NCBI GenBank assembly: GCA_036023115.1
Contig: JAYKKT010000089.1
Span: forward strand, 11,380,001-11,444,000
Reading direction: 5' to 3'
DNA length: 64,000 nucleotides
Source: Brasenia schreberi
Lineage: Eukaryota; Streptophyta; Magnoliopsida; Nymphaeales; Cabombaceae
The number at the start of each line of letters is the position of its first letter. Positions within the stretch are counted from its first letter, which is position 1. Positions 1 through 12,973 of this stretch are shown piece after piece. A program made the position numbers and the translations under genes. The notes beneath the pieces are model-generated. The model had not been told where the DNA came from. It ran no database searches and was given only the letters and a program-made list of their open reading frames with translations.

Positions 1-2198
1 ATGGTAATTTGAGTAAATCTCTAAAATTGCCCTAAACGGATAATATAAGTTACAACTGTTGGTCAATCTATAAGATATTCCAAATTTACGATAAAAGAAT
101 AGTACATGATACACAAAAAAGGAATTTTCATACAGTGTTTTGGATATCCTTCATAGGGCATTTATATAGAGTTCATATGTGATTTATCAACACTAATACT
201 AAGGACTGGTACAGAAACAAACAGAAAGACTATGATAATTCAAGCTTGTTCATGTCAAGCGTGCAACTAAATAGGTCAACACACTGTGAACCCAAAATTA
301 ATTCAAGGAAAGCTACTTTTGGTGAGTTGTGTGTTGATGAGCGCATCCTGACATATATTCACAGTTTGAAACTAGATACTAGGCAATCGGTAGTTTTCTG
401 ATTGCAACAGAGTCAAACAGACAGTCATTGAAGTCCCAAAAGTCTTGATTAACAAATGAAGTATCAAATAAAAAATAGACTGCATGCTATTCTTTTCAGA
501 CCGTGAAAGAAATCAAAATGGCATCCGACAGTTTATGGCAAAATGTAATTCAACCATCTGCCAGACCTCACCATGTCCTCGCATCCAGTCATCACAAACT
601 CAGATGATGCCATTTCTCATTCATTGTTTTTGAATAGTACAGTAACATCCTCTTCATATCCACCACTAACTGAAGCTGGATATTTTGATTGCATGCAAAT
701 ATTGACAACCATGCTACTCATTTCAACACACAAACTATGTCATCTGATTTCTATTTTGCAGAGTAACAAGGAAGTGCTGGGCCAACATCCATTTAGAACT
801 CGTTCACTAACAAATTAGTGACAAAACAACTAATCCTGCATTCGTCCAATCCAATACCAATTATTTAGCATCATGTACTATTGCATTCCTGACACCATGT
901 TGTTTCCATTATTAACGGATCCAGCAATTGACTCAAGCTTTGAGTACATAATCCACTTGAATTTGGAGGAGCTGCATCTTTGTAACAAAGCATTCAGCAA
1001 ATAAAACCAGAATGGGTCACATTTGCTAAGAGTGCAATGAGAAGAACAAGTAAACCAGCTACCGTTTCAGAAGCTAATTGAGGTTCACGTGAGTATCTTG
1101 GACAGGCCCCATTTAATGAAGAACTGCAGCAGAGAACCGAACTTAGATCAACTATGCTCCAGAAGAAAATTTTTACTTCAGTACTCATCCAGGAACATAC
1201 TCCACTATCTTCCTGTTGGAACATCCCAATAGTTTTCATACATGGTCAGACCGCCAGCACTTAACTCTTTATCAACCACCAAGAGAACCTCTAACTCGAT
1301 TAACCTCTGAACTGCATCTCAACATGGAAACACACCAAACCGTTTTGAAGTCTCAAAAAGCAAATGTGGGTCATCTTCACTTCTGAGAAAGATGCACTGG
1401 AAGCAGTAAAGCACACCTTCTCTATTCATCAATTCTCACACAAATAAATCCAGGAAATGACTCCCACACATTCCCTTAAAAGAAAAGAGGTTGGTCATCT
1501 TCAGATCCAAACAAGACGTAACTCCAATTTAGTCTCCTACTAGTGAAAATTCGATCCAACTCAGCAAACCCAACAAAAACAAGAGTTACACGAACAACTA
1601 CCACAACTTAAGATCATAACCATCATAGACAACTCATCTTTACAGAATTCCCGAGGTGATACCTCCAAATAATTTGTCCAAAATGCCAATGCACCATCTT
1701 GAACATCCAAAAGATCTACCAGAAACACCAATTTAACCCTCTACTCATCAAATTCCAACTCAAAACAGACACGACAAGAAGACTAATCCCAACCTTGCTT
1801 TCCATCTAGACACAGTCAAGATTGATTCATCACAAACATCAATGATGCATACCCTCTAATCATCAAATTCCCACATAAGACACGGACGGCCAGAAGACTA
1901 ATCCCGAGCTAGCTCTCCATGCGCCGCACACATACATACCCATTGCTAACTCTCCATCCCACCCACATACATTACAGAACAAGAAAGAACAATATCTCCG
2001 AGGTCCATCGTTCACAACTGGTAGAAACCAATCTTCCGTGAGTTGGATATGTACTCCCCTCAACAATCAATTCCAAAAGCGCACAAAAGAAGGTGGAAAA
2101 GAAGAAAAGAAAAGCGATCATCTAGTGATCAAATTTCACTCTAGTTCATCACAGCCGAAAAAAAATCTAATCGTTGACACAAAACTATGAGAACTCAC
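1..2198 (-). other. Inferred intron 1 of the L2HGDH-like gene; no exon seen
   Basis: This stretch follows the GTGAGT donor of the minus-strand exon at 2199-2494, so it is intron if the gene continues. I found no second L2HGDH exon on the minus strand here, so either the intron exceeds 2.2 kb or the gene is cut off. A diverged direct repeat of about 115 bp period lies at about 1737-1925: the string CCCTCTAATCATCAAATTCC recurs in near-identical form, followed in both copies by AGAAGACTAATCCC. Confidence 0.45.
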
Positions 2199-2494
2199 CT
2201 TAAGCAAATTGGCGGGATAGTAAATTCCGGCGTGGATGACTTCGCTATTGCGAGAACTAGTGCCCGTGCCGAAAGTGGAAGCGGATTCGAGCACGAGGAC
2301 GTCGCGTCCCGCCAAAGAGAGTGCTCCGGCAATCGCTAACCCGCGACTCCCGCGCCGATGATCACGCAATCCGCTTTTTCTCTCGGAACTCCTCCGCCAT
2401 AATCGACGCTAAATCTACGCAATCTCACGAGGAGCCCGATAGTCGCCCGAGTCGCCGTTGCAGTTCGCAGCTTGCGGAGTGACGACCGTAGCAT
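2199..2494 (-). pseudogene. L2HGDH: L-2-hydroxyglutarate dehydrogenase, exon 1, frameshifted
   Basis: L2HGDH is a mitochondrial FAD-dependent enzyme that oxidises L-2-hydroxyglutarate to 2-oxoglutarate and passes electrons to the respiratory chain. The chosen start at 2494 gives an Arg-rich, acid-poor leader (MLRSSLRKLRTATATRA...) typical of a mitochondrial presequence; an upstream in-frame ATG at 2545 would add 17 residues. The leader is followed by the Rossmann segment [11 protein letters not shown], where a TAG stop appears at about 2336-2338. One frame over, the protein resumes as [10 protein letters not shown], then [20 protein letters not shown], the family signature. A single missing base therefore splits the exon. 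The exon ends after Leu-Leu-Lys on a codon boundary at a good donor (AAG|GTGAGT). Later exons are not in the window. This is either a pseudogene or an assembly error; the family assignment is firm. Confidence 0.8.
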
Positions 2495-3485
2495 AATCTC
2501 GCCGCTCTTTTCCTTTTCCCAGATCGTTCGCGCTTCCCTGACCACTCCTATACCTGCTCCGGTGACGATGCGGTATTAAAACTTCGTTTTTTTTTTTGGG
2601 TAATTCTCCAATATAGTCCACATTTACAAGCTATTTTCAGGCCCCCAGGCAACTCTTTTTTTCCCCTGATCAAGAAAGGCACTGCTGGAGAGAGAGAGAG
2701 AGAGAGAGAGAGATTTGCCCCTTTTAATTTACCTCTCTCCCTCCTCTCTTCTTTTTTTTCTTTCCCTTTTTATTTGGTTACGTGCAATCTCTCCTTTATA
2801 TTTTAATCTCATCTCTCTTCTTCTAAGATAAAAGTGAGGAATGAAACTGATAAATGAAGTAACTCTGTGTTTGTAAGGAACTTCTTTGTGTTTTGAAAGG
2901 GATTTGAAAAGTATTCATATGTTGGAAGAACGAAAGCAAAATGTTCTTTTCAATGGTCAGATGCTATTTTTTAATGGCGCTTTTATAGGTATTCAGTTTT
3001 TGTTCATATTTCTTTTTGGTTATCATCATATAATTTTCATTTTGAAAGATTATGTGTTTTCATTGTTTTTAAATTATATATTGTTTTACATATTTTTCCT
3101 TGCATCTAATTTCATGAATAAAGTTCCTATCTTTTTGTCAAAAAAGAAATATAATGTCACTGGCGTTTGTGCCCTTACTATGTCAGAATGACTATATTTT
3201 TGAACAAAAGATTGTGCATAAATTAGAGTAATTTTTCAGCATCCAAACCCTTAATCATATACTGAGTTTATGTTGGACTGATTAAGGTTTCTAAGAACTT
3301 CAAATAAACTAATAAGTTTGTGAAGAAATCCTTCCTCACTTTCTTGACACCGGGGAACTTTTTTAACTTTTCATTTTTTGGATCTCAAATCGAACTTTTC
3401 AAAATTGGGTCTAAATCCAACCCAGGGTATTATAAAGCAAGTGGTCTGTGGGTGGTATGGCGAATTGAGACTGAAACCGTGTTAT
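2495..3485. other. Intergenic; promoter side of the L2HGDH exon with a (GA)n tract
   Basis: This holds the presumed 5' flank of the minus-strand L2HGDH exon and a (GA)n microsatellite of about 26 bp at 2688-2713. ORFs up to 101 codons occur on the plus strand (2886-3191) but are Phe/Leu-rich readings of AT-rich DNA with no recognisable family. I see no gene. Confidence 0.5.
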
Positions 3486-3934
3486 GAGGTTGACTTGTAA
3501 GAAGGCATTCATGCAATCACCATGACTCGGTTTCAAAAAAAGTTTATTATATTCTATACATATCACAAAAATTAAGCTAAAATTCTAGGGGCCAATAAAT
3601 ATTTGAGTCCAAATTCCATAAGGGTGTTGGGCAGGCCTGCAACCAGTTTTATATCATATGTACAGTAGATGTTCTATGAATTAATTGAAGGCCACCAGTT
3701 TGGTGGTTTGAGGTTGACTTGTAAGAAGGCATTCATGCAATCACCATGACTCGGCTTCAAAAAAAGTTTATTATATTCTATACATATCACAAAAAATTAA
3801 GCTAAAATTCTAGGGGCCAATAAATATTTGAGTCCAAATTCCATAAGGGTGTTGGGCAGGCCTGCAACCAGTTTTATATCATATGTACAGTAGATGTTCT
3901 ATGAATTAATTGAAGGCCACCAGTTTGGTGGTTT
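3486..3934. repeat. Direct tandem duplication, two copies of 224-225 bp
   Basis: Copy 1 runs 3486-3709 and copy 2 runs 3710-3934. Both start GAGGTTGACTTGTAAGAAGG and end CCACCAGTTTGGTGGTTT. I see only two differences, one T/C substitution and one extra A in a homopolymer, so the duplication is young. Each unit ends in a small palindrome, CCACCAgttTGGTGG. No coding potential is visible. Confidence 0.95.
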
Positions 3935-4022
3935 ATCCTTCCAAGAAAACAACTTTCCGGCGAACTCAGTCATATGCACTAACAATCTACACACAAGAAA
4001 TTTCTCTACTAAGGCATCCATG

Positions 4023-4188
4023 CAGTGGCGGATTTACATTGAGGTGAGGTGAGGCGGCAGCCCTACCTGAAATTGGAAAACCAAAAAAAATGTTAAGAGG
4101 ACACCGATTTAATGGCTTCTATACACAATTCGCCTCACCTTAAATGGTCGAATGGACAATTCGCCCCACCCCACAAAAAATTGATACC
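4023..4188 (+). mobile_element. Truncated hAT-type MITE (CAGTGGCGGA family)
   Basis: It begins CAGTGGCGGATTTACATTGA, matching the left end of the complete MITE at 8942-9115. It continues with the same blocks (AATTCGCCTCACC, ACAATTCGCCCCACC). The right terminal repeat is missing, so this copy is truncated or decayed. Confidence 0.65.
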
Positions 4189-6633
4189 TATAACGAGTTA
4201 GGTTTGGATAGAGTCCATACCCACTTTTGAGATCCAAATTATGCATGGTTAAAGAAAAAAAAAGAAGAAACTTAACTATTCTTTAAGAAAATGATTTTTT
4301 TTCTTATGAAATCAAAGTCTTGTTCCAATTTGACTACGTGAAAATGGCAGCAAATGGTAGATTTTAAGGTATTTTATGTCTTTCATCGTTTTCTTTAATA
4401 TTTTTTGAGCCACTGGCGTTGATAGAGAGGTTCTTAGGTCTCTCTAATAAGAGCATTTTTAACACCAAGATCGACAATTTTCATCCAAGTTTTAAACGAT
4501 AAGAAAAGAACTAGGTTTTTCACATTTTTTGAGCATCTTGGTTCCCGAGCAAGTTTTTGGTGACCGGGTCGAACTGAAAGTACAAAACCATAGCGCTCTG
4601 AGAAACAAAGTTGCAGCTGCCATCTTTGGTTGTAGAGGTGATTGAGTTAGCAGTTGGAGACAAAGAATCACTACGGTTCGACTGTAACAGCCGAGTTGTC
4701 GGTCGACGGGCTGAGTTGAACCAAGCTTGTTCAGCCTGGGTGTGATGAGTCCAGGTCTACTAGGGCCCAAGACCCAGATTAGAGACTTGGAACACCATGC
4801 TTTGCTTAGCGTTTCAAGTCATGTGTTGGACTTGGGTACGTTTGTGTCCATGTTTACTGCGTGGAACCATGTGTCTATTTGGTGATGTCATGATGACATC
4901 AACACTCACATGAGGTTCATGTTTTGTTTTGGTTTTGAGTAGGGTCCCTGTTCGTGTCTATTTCAGGTTGGTTTCGTGTCAGATTTGTGTTCGGGTTAAA
5001 CCTTGACGATACCCAGAACCCACTATGTATGGTGGATTATGTATTATCTAGATTTGCACATTTAGATAGACTGTTTAGGACAAAAATTCGGGTTTTGGGT
5101 CATAAATCATTGTGTTCCTGACTAAGTTATACTAATATATTGTTTTTATGATTTAATAGTGACTAATTAGGGGTACAAATATTGGATTTGAGCATTAAGA
5201 CTTGAATTTTGGAGCAATTTGAGGTCTCCGGTTGTCACGCTTTATATTACATATTAAAAGTATTTTTTCTATGGCTTTTAGATTATGTATGATCGTTAAT
5301 TATCATTCCTATGACTTAAAATCATATTTATTTTACTGATTTGCTAAGTGGTTTATTATTAGCATGATTTAGATGGATTAATATGTGTGCGCCAAAATTT
5401 GAAGTAAAAAACTGTGAGAATATGTTGATGATAGTTTTGATGCGATATGATTACTTGTTAAGTCTACCATATATGATTTACTTGATTGTGTGAATATACT
5501 GGCCACATGATGGATTTTTGTGTGTAGGGTCTCGATATTCAAATGGGGGGTGTGATATTGAAGCTCTTGGATGTTCGATTAAGAGTATGCGTACGCTGAG
5601 CACTTGAGCACCAAGCCATGTAGTTGGCCATTGTTGAGTATCGAATGACTCATGTAGCTTTGGTTTTCTACATAGCAATGGGCATAATTATCATAATACA
5701 AAATATGTGTGTGGTTATGTGCATATATCTATTATTTAAATGCTTGTAAAATAATATATATTGCCTTATTGAAAATCTCTTTTGTGCTACTTATTGAGAA
5801 AAATCCATTCTTCTAATATGCTCAATATAAAGGATAAATTATTCACATATTGGGCATGTGTTAGCGGGTTCAATTAATTATGTTTACCACTTTAAAGCTA
5901 AGTCAGAGGCAAGTTACTTGGGGGTTCATAGAGACGAGTAGTAGGTAATTTTGGAGTTGATAGCTTAGCAGATAATAGGAGATTAACCATTATAGTTTTA
6001 TATCCTTTCATTATTTCTATCTAGATTCGATCATGGCTTGCTAGTGAATCCAGCCATTGTGATTTATAGATATTTAAATTATAGATATTATTGGATTTAA
6101 TTTAATTTAGATTATTTTGATTAATGTTTGATTAACTATGTATATCATTCATATCCTAAGTTCGCACTTCCCGGGGATTGGGGGCACATGGTGCAATGTG
6201 GTTGAGGAAGGCACCCTCATATTGAGGAAGGCACATCACTTCTCCTCATATCATATAAGATGCATTGAACCACTATTGCTTGTCCCACACTAGAGAAAAT
6301 TTCACATGATATTTTCCATCTCCCTAATGGTTCCTTGAGACAGCTTGAACGCCACCATCCAAAAGGCTGAGATATGCACTTCATGCCTCCAAACTGTCAT
6401 GGAACTTCATGGAAAATAGGCATTTGATTTGTAAGGAGCTCTTTCTCCAGCCAGTGATGGCAATGAGGTCGTGAACTGAGCTGCTGGTCATGCTGAAAGG
6501 CATAAGAAGGGATTTTTCCACACTAACCCTTTGGCAAGAGCAATGTTCAAAGTCATGTAATAGTGATAGGTAGTGCAAAATCTAATTGATTCTTATCCCA
6601 CAAGAAAATTAATGGCCTCTACTAGTCTTTACC
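4189..6633. other. Intergenic, no gene recognised
   Basis: About 2.4 kb with only short ORFs (4492-4770, 5478-5678, 6381-6578, all minus) that match no family I know. The sequence is AT-rich with no microsatellite or clear terminal repeats. It probably consists of old unrecognisable repeats. Confidence 0.4.
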
Positions 6634-8608
6634 TAGATGTAGTGAACCAATTGTAGAGAGGGTTTCTATATCATGGGTGGGTGTGAGTAACAAAGTTAGT
6701 CTAGTTACATTATCGTTTGAATATAATAAATAAATTGTACAGAGGATCTTCTTGTTTTCAACATGAATAGACATGGGAGTAAGTAAGATAGTCCTAGATA
6801 ATAAGATTCGTATTGGTACTTGAAATAATCAGAATATTGATTAATAAGTTAATAGAGGTGGTAGATACTATGATTAGAAGAAAGATTCACATTTTATGTT
6901 TCAACTTTTAGTTATGAATTTGCATGTAAGAAATTAAGCAAAGAGGCAAAGAGTAAATAGTTATTCAAAACAAATGATCAAAGCTCAAAAATGATAAGAA
7001 GATATATTTAAAAAGAAAAATCTCTAATAAAATGCTTGGAATTATGTATGTACAACTTGTGACATATGGAATAAATATATTAGGCAAGTAGTAAAAGATC
7101 TATATAGGTGAATCAAGAGGGGCATACCGATGCAAAAGAAAGCTTGGTGGTTGATAAAACTAAAGCTAAGAGGATATGTTACAAATTATGTTATACCAAC
7201 AAGGCTGATAAAACTTGAGGTTTATATGAAGATAAGAAGAGAAAAAGATCATAAACAAAGAAAAAGTTAAATGTTGGGAGTATTCATATAAAATCTCAAC
7301 TCAAAAGAAGATAATGATGATACTTTTAGAATAATTAAGGCTAGAGATAGAAAACCTAAAAATCTTACTTTTGTTAGATGCATAAAAAATGAAGAAGAAA
7401 ATATTCTAGTAGTAAGTGATAATATCAAAAATAGATAAAAAATATTTTCATAAGCCTTTTGATAAAAATATACATACTAATGTTAGCTTGGGAAAGCTAA
7501 ACAACTCAAAAAAGTATATCAACCGTAATTTTCACTGATGTATTCAAATGAATGAAGTCAAATAGGCTTTTATTAAACTTATGAATATTAATAAATATGT
7601 AGAACTAGATAATACTTTTATAGAAGTATGTGAAATCCTAAGAAATACGAGTATTATTTGGTTTGCAAGATTATTTAATAAAATATTGAGAAACCAAAAG
7701 TTTTTTGAGGAATAAATAAAGAGTATAATTATAATATATAATAAGAACAAAGGATACATTCAACATTATATGAATTGTTAGGGTTATCAAGTTGATGAGT
7801 CATACTACAAAATTATGAAAAATAATTATTAAACGCCAAAAACTCTTCTTTGAAGAACCTTGAAAAAGAGAGGTATCCTATTGACATACTTTAATCTTAT
7901 AGCAAACATGTTGATGATACACGAGCATGTGTCACGACTCATAAAGAAATGATGGGTTTCCTTGAAATCAATATTTGATTACCTCGAAGATTAGCTTTAA
8001 ATCCGTATCTATTCAAATTGATTATTGATGAGTTAACAAAACATATTTAAGATGAAGTACCTTGGTATATGATATTTGCATATGATATTATTTTACTTGA
8101 TGAGTTTAAGAAAACAATTAACAAGAAATTGAAACTACGGAGAGAAATGTTAGAAAGCAAATAATAAAGACAAAATATATGAAATATAAGTTTGATCATT
8201 TGGTTACTTCAGATGAAATAAAAATTAAGATTTTTATATATTGGATTCCTCATAAGAAAATTTTATTACTTGGATTCAACTTTTCAAAGTGATGGAAAAA
8301 TTGATGAAGATGTTATGTATAAAATTAATACATGTTGGTTAAAATAGAGAGGTGTATCATGTATTCTATGTGGTGAGAAAACACCATATAAGTCGAAAGG
8401 TAAATAAAATAGAGGATCAATTAGACCCATCATGTTATACGGTTATAAGTATTGGACATATAATCATCAGTATGTATAAAAGATGTCTACGACAAAAATG
8501 AAGATAGCGAGATGGATGTGTGGTCACACAAACAAAGACCTTGTAGTTATTAAAAAATTAGGAGCGACACAAATAAATAATAAAATGAGAGAAACTCATA
8601 CCTTATAA
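6634..8608 (+). mobile_element. Heavily decayed RTE-type LINE, internally deleted
   Basis: The 5' part (GTAGTGAACCAATTGTAGAG, then AGTCCTAGATAATAAGATTC and GGTGGTAGATACTATGATT) aligns in order with the better LINE at 9738-12976. The endonuclease region is largely deleted. The connector and reverse transcriptase parts follow, degraded by many stops and indels; a recognisable relic of the FADD region lies near 8065-8100. The copy ends near 8608, before the usual TTG-repeat 3' end. It is the oldest full-span member of the family here. Confidence 0.8.
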
Positions 8609-8941
8609 TAGAAATTACATAAGCTAATGGGTTGGAATTCACCCCTTACTCGAAGCTCAGTCCCGTTTGGGAATAAGAACAATATTTGTTGTGTTGTTTT
8701 CTTTTAGCAACTTCTCATAGCGAAAAACTTCGCCCACTGTGTGAACCACATCCTTGTGAATGATGTGCCAATAAACTCAGAAAATTAAAGTAAGCCGAGA
8801 ATCCATCATGTGTGGGACACTACTCTTGTCTAGTTTGAAGACTGACTGACAAACGTCTTCCACATCGACCTGATAAAGAAGAGTTGCATCATCTTTGGCC
8901 TAAATCAGTCTGGAAGTCACGTCCAACCATATATTTGGATA

Positions 8942-9115
8942 CAGTGGTAGATCTACATTGAGCTAAGGTGGGGGGTGTCCCCCACCCAAAATTTGAATGT
9001 CATCTTTAAGCCTATAGTCCAAGGTTGGATCCAATAACAATACGTGGTTCGCCTCACCCTAAATCATTTGAGGGACTATTCACCCTACCTTAAAAGAATT
9101 CCAGATCCGCCACTG
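8942..9115 (+). mobile_element. hAT-type MITE, 174 bp, with perfect 8-bp target duplication
   Basis: The left end CAGTGGTAGATCT and right end AGATCCGCCACTG are inverted repeats of 13 bp with two mismatches, both explicable by CpG decay. Immediately outside on both sides is TTTGGATA (8934-8941 and 9116-9123), the 8-bp duplication expected of hAT elements. The inside has no ORF, so the element depended on a transposase elsewhere. Confidence 0.9.
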
Positions 9116-9737
9116 TTTGGATAGACCAGATCCACTCCTTCCATGGAGAAGAATTGCATGAAATGTCTTCTTGCCTCCATGATTTTGCTGCCTTGGTCTT
9201 AGCTCTCGTCATCCTTCGTTGGTTCATCAAATTTTCCTTGTACCATTGTGGATGACCAAAACTTGGGTTAGATTGGGTCTTACTGTTACGTTTGCTTCAC
9301 AACGTGATTCCTAAACCTAAACTTTTACAAGAAGCTTCTTTTCAGGATGGTAACAAGCAAGGTGTTCTTAAGCTCAATCTAAGAATACTGAAACCTAAAA
9401 TTTGACTTGTGGTTTCATATCAAATTAGAGACATTGTCATGTGAAATCACAACTCCAAAAATCACATTAAAATCCACTTTTGAATCTGAAAAGTACATAT
9501 ATACTTTTTATTTTTCAAATTTAAATTTTAACCATCCTTCATAAAAATGGATGGTTAAAATTTATTTGAATTTACTAGCATCTAGTATATATCACTTATT
9601 CTATTATATATGTATGTGTATATAAAGACCATCACTGTAATGAAAAGCTGCACATTACCTTAACTTTTATTAGGTGACATCAAAGATAAAAGTGAGTTAA
9701 TAAATTCCATCCTGATTGCATTGATGCGAGTCAATTC
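9116..9737. other. Intergenic with a small foldback repeat
   Basis: No gene is visible. At about 9515-9565 the strings AAATTTTAACCATCC and GGATGGTTAAAATTT form a short inverted repeat belonging to the foldback family described at 55342-55517. Confidence 0.5.
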
Positions 9738-12700
9738 CACCTTACATTGCCGGTCTCAAGCCCGGATAAATGAGGAGGGTTATGTTAGGCTTTCGACAAC
9801 CAACGTAAAACTTCGTCGGATTTTTATAACATGGATTACAAAAATTATGAGCATTGCTTTGGGGGGTCCTCGCCTAGCGACGTGATGCAGAGCCCGAATG
9901 CAGTAAGAAGTAAGCAAGGGCCACTACATTTTCGCCCGAATGTAGTGAATCAATTGCAGAGAGGGTTCCCACATCATGGACAGGTTTGGGTAAAGAAGTT
10001 AGTCCTATTACATTGCCGCCCGAATGTAGTGAAAAAATTTTAGAGAGGGTCTTCGCATTTTGATTATGGACAGATGCGGGGGGTAATGAAGCTAGTCCTA
10101 GATAATAAGATTCGTATTGGTTCTTGGAATATTGAAACATTATCCGGTAAGCTAATGGAGGTGGTAGATACTATGATTCGGAGAAAGATTCATATTCTAT
10201 GTTTAAAAGAGACAAAATGAGTTGGAGAAAAAGCAAAGGAGATAGAGGATACAGGTTTTAAATTATGGTACTCAGGTAAAGAAAAGGCTCGAAATGGAGT
10301 TGGTATTATTATAAATAAAGATTTAAAGGAGAGTGTAGTAGACATACAACGATATGGTGACCGAATAATGACGTTAAAATTAGTGTTAGGAGCAGAGGTT
10401 TTGAATATAGTTTGTGCTTATGCACCCCAAGTAGGACTAGAAGATAGTATAAAGACAGTTTTTTGGGAAGAGTTAGCTAAGGTGTTTCAAAAGATTCCAC
10501 AAAGGGAGGTAATTTTTTTAGGAGGAGATTTAAATGGACATGTCGGTAAAGAGGCATTAGGATATCAAGGGATTCATGAAAACTTTGGTTTTGGGGATAT
10601 AAACGAGGAAGGTAGGGAGATTTTAAGTTTTGCTATGGCATTTGATCTCTTTATAGTCAATACAATCTTCAAAAAATGAGATGAACATTTAATTACTTAT
10701 AAGAGTAGCTTATCACAAACACAAATAGATTACTTTATTTGTAGAAAAAAAGATAGAGCGTGTTGTAAAGATTGTAAGGTAATTCCTAGAGAAAGCTTAA
10801 CCACCCAACATCGACTTTTAGTTATTGATTTACAAATAAAAAAATGGACAAAGAAGAAAAGAGTGCATCGAGCTATTCGGACTAAATGCTGGAACCTCAA
10901 AAGCGAGAAAGAAGATATATTTAAACAGAAAGTCCTTCAAGGAGATGTTTGGAATTATGTTGGCACACCCTGTGATATGTGAAACAATATAGCTATACAT
11001 ATTAGGAAAGTGGCGAAAGATGTATTAGGGGTATCTAAGGGAGGTGTACCGGTACAAAAAGAAGCTTGGTGGGAGAGTGAAGTACAAAATAAAATCAAGG
11101 CAAAGAGGGCATGTTACAAATTACATTATGCTAAGAAAACTAGCGAAACTTTAAAAGCTTATAAGAAAGCAAAGAAAGAAGAAAAAAAAACCCTTAGTAA
11201 AACAAAAGCTAAGATTTGGGAGGACTTATATAAAAAACTCAACTCAAAAGAGGGTAAAAGAGATATTTTTAGGATAGCTAGGGCTAGAGATAAGAAAACT
11301 AAAGATCTTAATTATGTTAGATGCATAAAAGACGAGGATGAAAAAATTCTAGTGGCAAATGATGATATAAGAAATAGATGAAAAAACTATTTTTATAATC
11401 TTTTTAATGAAAATAAAGATGTTAGTATTAGTTTAGGAGATTTAGCCAAGTTAGAAAAGTATATAAACCACAATTTCTACCGACGTATTCAAAAGAATGA
11501 AGTCAAAGAGGCTCTTAAACATATGAAGGGTGGTAAATCGGTAGGACCGGATAATATTCCTATAGAAGTTTGGAAAATACTAGGAGAAATAAGAATCACT
11601 TGGCTCACAAGACTATATAATGAAATATGAAAAAACCAAAAGATACTCGAGGAATGGAGAGCAAGTACACTTATACCCATATATAAGAACAAGGGAGACA
11701 TTCAAAATTGTGCGAATTATCGAGGTATCAAGTTAATGAGTCATACTATGAAATTATGGGAAAGAATTATCGAATGTAGGTTAAGACAAGTATCAAGTAC
11801 AACAGAGAACCAATTTGGATTCATGTTAGGCAGATCTACTATTGAAGCTATTCACCTTTTGAGACATCTTATGGAACATTTTAGAGCAAAAAAGAAAGAC
11901 CTTCACATGATATTTATTGATCTAGAAAAAGCTTATGATAGGTTACCGAAGGAGGTTCTTTGGAGAACTTTGGAAAAAAGAGGTATCCCATTGACATATA
12001 TTAACCTTATAAGAGACATGTATGATGGTGCAAAAACATGTGTGAGGACTCATGAAGGAACGACATACTTCTTTGAAGTTAATATTGGGTTACATCAAGG
12101 ATCAACTTTAAGTCCATACTTATTTATAATGGTGATGAATGAGTTAACAAAACATATTCAAGATGAAGTACCTTGGTGTATGTTATTTGCAGATGACATT
12201 GTATTAGTGGAGGAGTCTAAGGAAAAAGTTAATAGAAAATTGGAACTATGGAGAGAAACATTAGAAAGCAAAGGCCTCTGACTTAGTAGAACAAAGATAG
12301 AATGTATGGAATGTAAGTTTGATAACTTGGTTACTTTAGAGGACATACAAATTAAAATTGACACACATTGCATTCCCCAAAAGGAAAGTTTTAAACAATT
12401 TTTCAGAGTGATGGAAGAATTGATGGAGTTGTTACACATAGAATTAATGCTGGTTGGTTAAAATAGAGAGGAGCATCAGGTATTCTTTGTGATAAGAAGA
12501 TACCATTAAAATTAAAAGGTAAATATTATAGAGCAGTAATTAGGCATGCCATGTTTTATGGTTCTGAGTGTTGGGCAGTTAATCATCAATATGTACAAAA
12601 GATGTCTGTGACAGAAATGAAGATGTTGAGATGGATGAGTGGCCATACAAGAAAAGACCGTATACATAATGAGGTTATTAGAAACAAATTAGGAGTGGCA

Positions 12701-12973
12701 CCAATAGAGGATAAAATGAGAGAATATCATTCAAGATGGTTTGGACATATAGAAAGAAAATCAAAAGAAGAACCTGTAAGAAGGTTAGAAAAACTAAATT
12801 TGGAAAGTATTAAAAGAGATAGAGGACGACTACAAAAGTGTTGGAAAGAAACAATAAAGAATGATCTAGCTTATTGTGAGTTAACTGCTAACATGGCACA
12901 CGATAGGGATCTATGGAAACAAAGAATCCATGTAGCTGACCCCGTCTAGTATGGGAAAAAGCTTAGTTGTTGT

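Noticed and set aside
10218..12281. TGA read as Trp in the LINE ORF
   Set aside because: Other copies keep TGG or Arg codons at these sites and plant nuclear genes use the standard code; decay explains it.
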